Shown: piece by piece, positions 1 to 4,913 of the stretch
How the letters are laid out: every line of letters begins with the position of its first letter
Position numbering within the stretch: the first letter of the stretch is position 1
Program-made: the position numbers and the translations under genes
Assembly (NCBI GenBank): GCA_021156345.1
Contig: JAJNDJ010000088.1
Coordinates: 1-6,219 of the forward strand
Direction of reading: 5' to 3'
Source: Rubrobacteraceae bacterium
GTDB taxonomy: Bacteria > Actinomycetota > Rubrobacteria > Rubrobacterales > Rubrobacteraceae
DNA: 6,219 nt
Notes under the pieces: model-generated
The model's database searches: none
What the model was told of the DNA's origin: nothing
The model's input: the letters and a program-made list of their open reading frames with translations, nothing else

Positions 1-206
1 TCGAGGGCCCGCAGGATAAAGTCTCCGAAGAGATCCTCGCCAACGCTGCCCACGAAGGCTGCCTCGGAGCCGAGGCGGCAGGCGGCTACCGCGACGTTCG
101 CCGGCGCGCCCCCGGGCCTGGCAACGAACCCAAGCTCGACCGCCGAGATCTCCTCCCCCCTGTAGATGTCCGAGACGACCTCGCCCAAAGCTACTATGTT
201 CCCCAA
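1..206 (-). CDS. PfkB-family carbohydrate kinase, N-terminal part (3' end outside window)
   Basis: Sixty-eight codons of the N-terminus are visible; the rest lies beyond the left edge. The translation begins MGNIVALGEVVSDIYRG and continues through VARPGGAPANVAVAACRLG (about residues 28-46) to FVGSVGEDLFGDFIL. The GGAPANVAVA stretch matches the N-terminal PfkB/ribokinase signature, a glycine-rich sugar-binding segment with a conserved Asn, and the following GxVGxDxFG is also typical. Members phosphorylate fructose, 2-keto-3-deoxygluconate, ribose or related sugars with ATP in the cytoplasm. The substrate cannot be told without the C-terminal ATP-binding part. The TTG start at 206 was chosen because GGGAGG lies 5 nt upstream in minus-strand reading. 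The gene is 36 nt downstream of the isomerase stop on the same strand, so the two are probably co-transcribed as a sugar isomerase plus sugar kinase pair. Confidence 0.9.
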   Translation of the reverse strand, partial: MGNIVALGEVVSDIYRGEEISAVELGFVARPGGAPANVAVAACRLGSEAAFVGSVGEDLFGDFILRAL

Positions 207-242
207 GTCTTCCTCCCGACCCTATTTCTGGTTCTCCACCGG

Positions 243-1253
243 CTAGATCTCTACCTCGCCCAGAGCCCGTATCTCCTCGTCGGAGTACCCGGCCTCCCGC
301 AGGGGTCCTACAACTTCGCGTTCGAGGTCGGGGACGTAGCATGCCACCAGGGTGGCCTCCCTGGTCCCGGAGCCCACCCTGACCTCTCCTATCGCGGCGG
401 GCAAGATGCAGCTCTCGGCGCGTCCGAGCGTCTCGGAACCGCCCTCGTACCCTAGCTCCACCGTCCCAGCGCCCACGTTCGAGAGCGTGAGGAAGCGCCG
501 CGGGTGCGAAGGTTCGGTATAGGTCTCTGAGAGCGTCCAGCGTTCGAGGGCGAAGTGCGGACCGGCGCAGCACAGGACGCGCCTGTTGGCGCCGTCTTCG
601 AGCACGAGTCCGGGGTTCGGACGGGGCAGGTAGTCCGTCTTCAACTCGTCGAGGGTGGCTTCTATGTTCGCGTCCCATTCCTCCTCGTCCAGGCGGTTGC
701 CGTAGAGGTCGAAAGGCATTACGAACTGGCCCAGGTCCGAGGTCTGCTGGACCTCCAGGATCAGGGTGTCTGGCCCGAAGGTGTGCAGGATGCCACCGGG
801 AACGTAGACGGTGTCGCCAGGCCGGATTCCGCGGCGCGGCATGACGGCGCCGTAGTCCTGGGCCTTGAAAGCCGTGACGAATTCCTCTCGCGAGAGGTCC
901 TTCCCGACCCCGGCGAGTATCGTCGCGTCGGCGGCGGCCCACAGGATATGCCACGCCTCCGTCTTGCCGTGGGGCTCGCCGTGTTTCTCCCTCGCGGTCT
1001 CGTCGTCGGCGTGCAGGTGGACTGGCAGCATGTTGGAGGCGTCGAGGAATTTGATCAGGAGCGGGAAATGCGGCCCACGCCAGCCCTCCCCCACCAGCTC
1101 ATCAGGGAACTCCTGGACGAGCTCGTGGAGCGTGCGCCCCGCGTAGGGACCGTTGGCGACCGTCCCTGTCGTCTCCCGGTAGTCGCTGATCTCCCAGGTC
1201 TCAGCCACAACGCCTTCTGGCGCGTCCCTCTTGCCGAGCATCTCGGGTATCAA
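243..1253 (-). CDS. Class I mannose-6-phosphate isomerase-like protein (ManA family), 5' end disrupted
   Basis: This open frame encodes 336 residues of a cupin-fold class I phosphomannose isomerase, a family that interconverts mannose 6-phosphate and fructose 6-phosphate in the cytoplasm. Visible landmarks are ETWEIS (18-23), TVANGPYAGRTLHEL (31-45), IKFLDA (67-72), VHLHADDE (78-85), GKTEAWHIL (96-104), VPGGILHTFG (151-160) and EVQQTSDLGQF (167-177). Probable metal ligands are H79, H81, E99 and H157. Two departures from the classic family are seen: His replaces the usual Gln in the QxH motif, and the Arg expected shortly after the SD of QxSDxTYR is replaced by Phe (SDLGQF). The substrate may therefore differ. 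The start shown, TTG 1253 (alternative ATG 1241), has a poor ribosome binding site and leaves out the family's N-terminal strand. That strand is encoded just upstream in another frame (1250-1357), so the gene may be frameshifted or expressed by reinitiation. Confidence 0.85.
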   Translation of the reverse strand: MIPEMLGKRDAPEGVVAETWEISDYRETTGTVANGPYAGRTLHELVQEFPDELVGEGWRGPHFPLLIKFLDASNMLPVHLHADDETAREKHGEPHGKTEAWHILWAAADATILAGVGKDLSREEFVTAFKAQDYGAVMPRRGIRPGDTVYVPGGILHTFGPDTLILEVQQTSDLGQFVMPFDLYGNRLDEEEWDANIEATLDELKTDYLPRPNPGLVLEDGANRRVLCCAGPHFALERWTLSETYTEPSHPRRFLTLSNVGAGTVELGYEGGSETLGRAESCILPAAIGEVRVGSGTREATLVACYVPDLEREVVGPLREAGYSDEEIRALGEVEI

Positions 1254-1312
1254 ACGCTCCCCGAAGTATCCCTCTTGCCGAGCAACTCGGGGATCAAACG
1301 GTCCCCGAAGTA
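1225..1312 (-). repeat. 44-bp imperfect tandem duplication causing a frameshift
   Basis: Two adjoining 44-bp units, 1225-1268 and 1269-1312, match at 41 of 44 positions. Read on the minus strand each begins TACTTCGGGGA and ends GGCAAGAGGGA. Forty-four is not a multiple of three, so the second copy moves the reading frame. The three differences are mild when read as protein: GAC/GAG (Asp/Glu), ATC/ATA (both Ile) and TTG/ATG (Leu/Met). That pattern suggests either an old duplication or recombination between two related genes rather than a fresh slip. Confidence 0.9.
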
Positions 1313-1357
1313 ATAATCGCGTACGTGGTAACTCAACTTGATCGGGTAGGCATCCAC
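1250..1357 (-). pseudogene. Out-of-frame natural 5' end of the phosphomannose isomerase-like gene
   Basis: From GTG 1357 a 35-codon frame reads VDAYPIKLSYHVRDYYFGDR and continues LIPELLGKRD before ending TSGSV-stop. The YPIKL start, an aromatic-Gly segment and a LLGKR segment are what a ManA-family N-terminus looks like, and the same LIPE-LGKRD is repeated at the start of the downstream frame. GGGGAG (1365-1370) sits 7 nt upstream of the GTG, a far better ribosome binding site than any in front of TTG 1253. I infer that this was the original start. The 44-bp duplication immediately downstream shifts the frame, and translation from GTG 1357 meets TGA at 1250-1252. That stop overlaps TTG 1253 as TTGA, which could allow translational reinitiation into the isomerase body. 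Confidence 0.7.
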
Positions 1358-1490
1358 GCCCTATCTCCCCTCACTTCTCAACAGGAGCATTCTACACTGG
1401 TAGGTACTGTCCCTGGCAGCGGCTCGCGGTGCACGAAGCCGGCGATTGTGAGTAGATAAGGGGGACGGGCCCCGACCTGGGAGAAGAATC
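1358..1490. promoter_or_regulatory. Divergent intergenic region between isomerase-like and dehydrogenase genes
   Basis: This 133-bp space must hold promoters for both arms of the sugar block. On the minus strand TAGAAT (1389-1394) is a fair -10 box about 30 nt ahead of GTG 1357, but there is no recognisable -35 at the proper distance. On the plus strand I see no near-consensus promoter, only GGGAGAAG just before TTG 1491 as a ribosome binding site. A shared operator is plausible from the layout but no clear palindrome identifies one. Confidence 0.35.
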
Positions 1491-2369
1491 TTGTCCCTCT
1501 ACGAAACGGACGATGCGCGTGCAGAGCGGCGCCGGCGTGTCCTCCTGACAGGCGCCACAGGCTATATAGCAGGCCAGCTTCTACCGGCGTTCAGGGAGCG
1601 CTACGACCTGAGGCTCATCGACGTCAGGGAGACGGACGCCTCGGGCAACGACGTCGAAGGGATCGAAGCCTTCGACCTGCTCTCGGAGGAAGACTCCATG
1701 CTGGAGGCCTTGTTCTCGGACGTGGACGTAGTTGTCCATTGCGGACACTTCAAGCCGGAAGGCGACGACCCCGAGACGCTCTACAGGGGTGAGCGGAGAA
1801 ACGTGGACATGATGCACCGCGTCTACCGGCTCGCGCTGGAGCAGGGCGTAGAGCGGGTGGTCGCGGCGAGCACCAACCAGGCCGCGAAGTGGTACGAACG
1901 GCCTTTCTACGCCGGGCTTAGAGACCGCGTCGGTCCCGAGGACTACCCGCGGCCTGACAGCTTCTACGGCTGGGCCAAGGCGGCCTACGAATCGCTCGGC
2001 TTCCTCTACGCTTGCGGCAGCCTGGGACGAAAGCTGGAGGTCGTCCAGATTCGGATAGTCGTGCCTCGCGAGATCGACGCTAGCCTCTTCGAGGACGAGC
2101 CGCCCAAACGCTATGTCCGCGAGCTCGCAGGCTATATCAGCGAGCGCGACATGCAGCAGCTCTTCTGCAAGTCCGTAGAGACGCCAGATATAGAAGACGA
2201 ACACGGCGTCCCTTTCCACATCTTCTACGGCGTCTCGGACAACGCCAGAAAGTTCTGGAGCATAACCAACGCCAGGAAGGTTATACGCTACGAGCCCAGT
2301 GACGACTCCGAAGTCCGCTTCGCCGAAGATATCGCCCGCCTGCTGCACCGAAAGGAGCTGGATGCATGA
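1491..2369 (+). CDS. NAD-dependent epimerase/dehydratase family protein, uronate-dehydrogenase-like
   Basis: A 292-residue extended short-chain dehydrogenase/reductase, presumably cytoplasmic and NAD-using. The Rossmann motif TGATGYIAG is at residues 20-28, followed by the acidic residue D44 (RLIDVR) that favours NAD over NADP. The active site is S127/T128 (AASTNQA), Y159 and K163 (FYGWAKAAYE, the YxxxK motif). Later segments QIRIV (186-190), SERDMQQLF (217-225) and FYGVSDNARKFW (245-256) resemble those of uronate dehydrogenases, which oxidise glucuronate or galacturonate to the aldarolactone. Other sugar dehydrogenases and epimerases share this layout, so the substrate is an inference. The start is TTG 1491, preceded by GGGAGAAG at a good distance. 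The stop overlaps the ATG of the VOC remnant (ATGA), implying coupled translation. The gene is divergent from the isomerase and kinase genes, which fits a sugar or sugar-acid catabolic locus. Confidence 0.88.
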   Translation: MSLYETDDARAERRRRVLLTGATGYIAGQLLPAFRERYDLRLIDVRETDASGNDVEGIEAFDLLSEEDSMLEALFSDVDVVVHCGHFKPEGDDPETLYRGERRNVDMMHRVYRLALEQGVERVVAASTNQAAKWYERPFYAGLRDRVGPEDYPRPDSFYGWAKAAYESLGFLYACGSLGRKLEVVQIRIVVPREIDASLFEDEPPKRYVRELAGYISERDMQQLFCKSVETPDIEDEHGVPFHIFYGVSDNARKFWSITNARKVIRYEPSDDSEVRFAEDIARLLHRKELDA

Positions 2370-2563
2370 TCACCGACCTCGGACACCCCGCCTTCGCCGC
2401 CCACGACGTGGATGAGACCATCGGCTTCTACGGGATGCTCGGCATCGAGGAGGCTTTCCGGCTACATCATGACGATGGGTCGCTGATGCTTGAAACCTTC
2501 TCTACTGCCTGCGGGCCAGATAGACGCCGAGCAGGATCACGACCCCGCCGAAGATCTTATTGA
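2366..2563 (+). pseudogene. Truncated VOC (glyoxalase/dioxygenase-fold) family protein
   Basis: The frame starts at an ATG that overlaps the stop of the dehydrogenase (ATGA). Its first ~43 residues, with GHPAFAAHDVDETIGFYGML then LGIEEAFRLHHDDGSLML, look like the first beta-alpha-beta unit of a VOC/glyoxalase domain; H7 sits where the first metal ligand usually is. A complete domain is normally about 110-140 residues and ends with a second ligand and a DPDG-type motif. Here the resemblance stops near residue 43 (about 2494). The remaining ~22 residues (TFSTACGPDRRRAG...) are simply the antisense of the transporter gene's 3' end. The second half of the domain is not visible anywhere downstream. 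I infer a broken gene. An expressed half-domain cannot be excluded, since VOC proteins are built from repeated half-modules. Confidence 0.7.
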
Positions 2564-3359
2564 TCCCCAGCGTCTCGCCGAAGAACACGATACCCGACGT
2601 GACTCCGACGACGGTGATGAGGTACTGGTAGACGAGCACCCTATTCGCCCCGATGCGGCTAATCCCCCTCTGCCAGGCCGCGAACGCGAACGCAGTGGCG
2701 AAGACAGCGGAGTAGGCGACTGCGGCCCAGGGTCCTGCTCCCACGCTTCCCCACTCCAGGCTCAGCATCTGTGGGGAGGAGATGAGCAGCAGAAAGGGGA
2801 TGCCAAACAAGACAGGATAGGTCGCGACCGCGAGCGGAGTGTTGCGTTCCAGCAGAGGCATCGAGAGAACCGCGTATGCGCCGACGCAGAAGGCGGCGAT
2901 CAGGACCAGCAAGTCTCCGACGAGGCTGGCATGCCCCGACATCAGACCATCCAGTACGACCAGGGCGACGCCCACGATGGAGAGCCCGACGCCGAGCACA
3001 CCCTTCCACGTCGGTCGCTCGAGACCGAGGGTCGCGCCGAGCAATAGTCCCCACACCGGCGCCGTGGCGAAGATAAGGCCCGTGCTGCCAGCGCTGGAGA
3101 GGCTAACGCCGAACGTAAAACCCGTCTGGGCCGTCGCCACCCCGAAGCAACCCAGTGCCGCCATCGGGAGCACATCGCTCCTTCGGAGCCTGCTCTTCGG
3201 TTCGAAAAGCCGTAGAACGAGCAGTAACAATAGCCCGCCGACCGTAAACCGCAGGGCGACCAGCAACAGTGGCGAGATACTCGCGGCGGCATACTTCGTC
3301 GCTGCGAAGTTCAGGCCCCAGAAGGTAGCGGCCAGGACCAGCGAGACCTCAGTCGCCAC
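2502..3359 (-). CDS. EamA/DMT-superfamily membrane transporter
   Basis: From GTG 3359 the product is 285 residues with about ten hydrophobic helices arranged as two EamA repeats. It opens with LVLAATFWGLNFAATKYA, the usual first helix with FWG-N. The first repeat ends with LGVGLSIVGVALVVLDG; the second begins with LVGDLLVLIAAFCVGAYAVL and ends with GETLGINKIFGGVVILLGVY. Both repeats carry the typical late-helix G-E and GxxxI/LxGV patterns. Family members export amino acids, nucleobases or other metabolites at the cytoplasmic membrane; the substrate is unknown. The frame stays open to a GTG at 3482, but the extra 41 residues are not hydrophobic and have no ribosome binding site. GTG 3359 has AAGGA about 10 nt upstream and puts the first helix at the N-terminus, so I prefer it. 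TACAAT (3395-3400, minus strand) could be its -10 box. The gene is convergent with, and abuts, the broken VOC gene. Confidence 0.87.
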   Translation of the reverse strand: MATEVSLVLAATFWGLNFAATKYAAASISPLLLVALRFTVGGLLLLLVLRLFEPKSRLRRSDVLPMAALGCFGVATAQTGFTFGVSLSSAGSTGLIFATAPVWGLLLGATLGLERPTWKGVLGVGLSIVGVALVVLDGLMSGHASLVGDLLVLIAAFCVGAYAVLSMPLLERNTPLAVATYPVLFGIPFLLLISSPQMLSLEWGSVGAGPWAAVAYSAVFATAFAFAAWQRGISRIGANRVLVYQYLITVVGVTSGIVFFGETLGINKIFGGVVILLGVYLARRQ

Positions 3360-3576
3360 CGCAGCCCTGTCCTTGAGATCAAACACAGAAGCGGATTGTA
3401 CCGTGGGTGCAATGATTGGGTAGGCTGCTCGGGATCTTACCTCTCCACCTACACGGAAGAGGCTCGGATCAGGCTTCATCACGCGGGCAGGTTATCGAGC
3501 CCACTTCGAGCTAAGGAAGTTGCCAGCAGGCTACACACTTTGTACCATTTTGGCCGCAATTTCTGCACGAAGCATT

Positions 3577-3599
3577 TACCGCAGGGACCACATGCGGTA
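3577..3599. repeat. Perfect 7-bp inverted repeat (hairpin)
   Basis: TACCGCA (3577-3583) and TGCGGTA (3593-3599) are exact inverted repeats separated by 9 nt. They lie in the non-coding stretch between the transporter and the small minus-strand genes. There is no T-run, so this is not a standard intrinsic terminator on either strand. Confidence 0.6.
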
Positions 3600-3609
3600 T
3601 GAAAGGAGT

Positions 3610-3669
3610 ATCTGGTGCCCGATCTCTCCTTTCCCCAATTACCTATCACCTCAGGTAAGGGCACCAGAT
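3610..3669. repeat. Nested inverted repeats, 11-bp outer and 6-bp inner stems
   Basis: ATCTGGTGCCC (3610-3620) pairs exactly with GGGCACCAGAT (3659-3669). Inside it TTACCT (3639-3644) pairs exactly with AGGTAA (3653-3658) around an 8-nt loop. The inner right arm directly abuts the outer right arm, leaving an 18-nt bulge on the left side only. On the minus strand this lies downstream of the two small genes and upstream of the transporter. It could end the upstream transcript or form a leader structure. It matches no riboswitch that I recognise. Confidence 0.65.
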
Positions 3670-3700
3670 CGAGCGTATCGGGAGGGAAGTGCCTGCAACG

Positions 3701-3895
3701 CTAATCGGCATCTGCCCAAACCGCCAACTCCACTTCGAAGAGGTCCACGTCCTCGGCACTGAACGCTGCCACGAGAGAATCGTCGGACCTACGTAGGATC
3801 AGCAGGTCTGCGTCGCGTTCCAGGTAATAGCCGAACGGCAACCAGAACCCATTTTGCCCGTCTATGCTCTCATGCTCCACCAGCAAAAGACCCAA
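3701..3895 (-). CDS. Small hypothetical protein (64 aa)
   Basis: I do not recognise a named family. The product is acidic and mostly beta-like: a hydrophobic start (GLLLVEHES), a central GFWLPFGYYLERDADLLILR, then DDSLVAAFSAEDVDLFEVEL. The pattern 'YYLERDADLLILRR.D.SLVAAFSA' is reminiscent of small conserved hypothetical proteins I associate with Rubrobacter, but that is from memory and not tested. TTG 3895 begins only 3 nt after the stop of the upstream small gene (TAG TCG TTG) and has no ribosome binding site of its own, so its translation is probably coupled to that gene. A GTG four codons further in is another possible start. No signal peptide, membrane segment or cysteine cluster is visible. 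Confidence 0.6.
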   Translation of the reverse strand: MGLLLVEHESIDGQNGFWLPFGYYLERDADLLILRRSDDSLVAAFSAEDVDLFEVELAVWADAD

Positions 3896-3898
3896 CGA

Positions 3899-4105
3899 CT
3901 AGACGGTGATGGGTTCATCCACCTCAGACAGGTCGGGGAGCCAGAACAACTCAGAACGTCCGTCCTCTAGCAGAACTTCGACAGCGGCATGTTCTGAATC
4001 GCCCCAGCGCTCCTGTACGGTGCCACGCATTCCGGCAAACTCGTCTTTCCAATGACCGTTCCTCACCTGCACCACTTTGCCTCTACGAGCTTCGTAAGCC
4101 TGCAA
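3899..4105 (-). CDS. Small hypothetical protein with SH3/KOW-like barrel pattern (68 aa)
   Basis: The frame is open from ATG 4126, but AGGAGG (4115-4120) lies inside that extension, exactly 9 nt upstream of TTG 4105. I therefore take TTG 4105 as the start. The 68-residue product has VVQVRNGHWKDEFAGMRGTV followed by AAVEVLLEDGRSELFWLPDL. The sequence V-x-V-x-x-G-x-W-K-x-x-x-x-G-x-x-G-T-V resembles the first strands of small SH3-like barrels of the KOW type, which often bind nucleic acid or ribosomal partners. This is only a pattern resemblance and the function is unknown. The gene leads a two-gene unit with the 64-residue gene 3 nt downstream. A candidate -10 element (TATATT on the minus strand, near 4160) lies upstream, without a convincing -35. 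Confidence 0.6.
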   Translation of the reverse strand: MQAYEARRGKVVQVRNGHWKDEFAGMRGTVQERWGDSEHAAVEVLLEDGRSELFWLPDLSEVDEPITV

Positions 4106-4218
4106 GAGTACTAACCTCCTGTGCATCCCTCGTTGGGGCCAGCCCCGTTCATCAGTGGAAATATAGGACCCGACCCCAAACGTCTTTCCCTTTCCCGATC
4201 AGGATATATAGCAGGCTT

Positions 4219-4255
4219 GGACACCCTTTTGTGTATTGAGGGATACAAAGTGTCC
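4219..4255. repeat. Imperfect inverted repeat
   Basis: GGACAC (4219-4224) pairs with GTGTCC (4250-4255). Further in, the left arm TTTTGTGTAT pairs imperfectly with ATACAAA on the right, with a few unpaired bases and a TGAGGG loop. It lies about 115-150 bp upstream of the start of the small minus-strand pair, where an operator or leader structure is possible. No T-run follows on either strand. Confidence 0.5.
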
Positions 4256-4506
4256 CGCACGACCTGCCATGGGAAGCATGGGTCAAACGCCCGAGACGCA
4301 AGAAAGCTCCGCGAGTAGTCCATTCGTCGTGTTGCCCCGATGTGGGCCTTCGTGAAGGCAGAGTAATCCCAAAAACATGCGTGCAGCTGCATTGGTTTGC
4401 TGTCCAAGGCGCTCTATGCCCCACTGAGTTTCAGTAAAGGGTCGAGTAGGGGTTCGACTTCCCTGTGGCCCCTCATTAACTTTTGGTTAAGGATCAAAAT
4501 CTGGGG

Positions 4507-4536
4507 TTGACAATGTTTCCTGTATACAGCTATAGT
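4507..4536 (+). promoter_or_regulatory. Near-consensus sigma-70 type promoter for the zinc-ribbon operon
   Basis: TTGACA (4507-4512, perfect -35) is followed after 18 bp by TATAGT (4531-4536, 4 of 6 positions matching TATAAT). Transcription would begin near 4543, about 60 nt ahead of ATG 4605. The spacer contains the 10-bp perfect palindrome CTGTATACAG (4520-4529). This is by far the best promoter match in the window. Confidence 0.75.
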
Positions 4537-4541
4537 GCTTA

Positions 4542-4555
4542 GATACAAAAGTATC
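4542..4555 (+). promoter_or_regulatory. Candidate operator palindrome at the transcription start
   Basis: GATAC (4542-4546) and GTATC (4551-4555) are exact inverted repeats around AAAA and lie where transcription from the upstream promoter should begin. Together with CTGTATACAG in the promoter spacer they share the GTAT/ATAC core, about 24 bp centre to centre. That arrangement suits a dimeric repressor binding two sites; GntR-type regulators use GTATAC-like cores. The regulator itself is not in the window. Confidence 0.4.
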
Positions 4556-4604
4556 ATGCTAGGGATCGGTGGGACGCGTCCAGGGGGGAGAAGGAGGCGA
4601 CAGA

Positions 4605-4913
4605 ATGACGACGGTGATCGATCACGTCGAGGGGCACTACGCGACGCAGAGCATGTCTTACGGGAAGGCGTACGTCTGGTGTCCCGAATGCGTCGTGGTC
4701 GAATGCGACTGCGGCGAGACGCTGATCTTGACCGCCTCGGAATCAGTCTGCTGGTGTGGGACCGACCACGTGGCTTTGGTTCGTGAGACCACGGCTTTCG
4801 GGCACCCGTCTGAGGAGGCACTCCACCCGTGGGACCGGGAGTATCGGGAGTGGAGGGATGATTACCTGCGTTCGGAGAGACTCTATCAACAGGAATTGAG
4901 AGCCATTGACTGA
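4605..4913 (+). CDS. Small cysteine-rich putative zinc-ribbon protein (102 aa)
   Basis: ATG 4605 has GGAGG 7 nt upstream, so I prefer it to the longer frame that opens at 4569. The 102-residue product has a cysteine-rich core: C26-x2-C29 (WCPEC), C34-x-C36 (CDCG), C49-x-C51 (CWCG) and H55. Six cysteines and a histidine within 30 residues, several next to glycine, suggest one or two zinc-binding knuckles. The C-terminal third (HPWDREYREWRDDYLRS then LYQQELRAID) is charged, Arg/Glu/Tyr-rich and probably helical. There is no signal peptide, so it should be cytoplasmic. I do not recognise a named family; zinc ribbons often bind nucleic acids or act as protein adaptors, but that is inference. It is the first gene after the 4507 promoter, and its stop overlaps the possible TTG start of the next gene. 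Confidence 0.75.
   Translation: MTTVIDHVEGHYATQSMSYGKAYVWCPECVVVECDCGETLILTASESVCWCGTDHVALVRETTAFGHPSEEALHPWDREYREWRDDYLRSERLYQQELRAID

Larger units (their letters stand above)
4127..4604. other. 478-bp stretch without a convincing gene
   Basis: Short frames exist here on both strands, but none has a ribosome binding site, family resemblance or consistent codon use. It serves as the shared upstream region of the small minus-strand pair and the plus-strand zinc-ribbon pair. Structures seen are an imperfect inverted repeat at 4219-4255, a small hairpin GCCTT-CGTG-AAGGC at 4346-4359, an ACTGA/TCAGT hairpin at 4423-4435 and a strong promoter at 4507-4536. The base composition is visibly less GC-rich than the flanking genes. 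Confidence 0.6.

Noticed and set aside
555..1313. Long plus-strand open frame of 252 codons
   Set aside because: It is antisense to the isomerase-like gene, whose family motifs are clear. Its translation shows no family resemblance, and high GC keeps the antisense frame open.
1581..2348. Minus-strand open frame of 255 codons
   Set aside because: It is the antisense shadow of the dehydrogenase gene, which has Rossmann and YxxxK motifs on the plus strand.
2490..3423. Plus-strand frames opposite the transporter (185 and 194 codons)
   Set aside because: Their composition is typical of antisense membrane-protein genes (Arg/Asp/Ser-rich, no domains), while the minus strand encodes an obvious ten-helix EamA permease.
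3479..3664. Minus-strand frame of 61 codons with CGPCGKC motif, ending at the longest transporter frame
   Set aside because: It starts inside the inverted repeat, has no ribosome binding site or recognisable family, and the codon use is unlike neighbouring genes. The Cys motif alone is too weak.
4448..4464. tRNA T-arm-like sequence (AGGGG-TTCGACT-TCCCT), possible tRNA or attachment site remnant
   Set aside because: The T-stem has a G-U pair at the normally invariant G-C position. No anticodon arm, D arm, matching acceptor strand or CCA is nearby, and no integrase is in the window.
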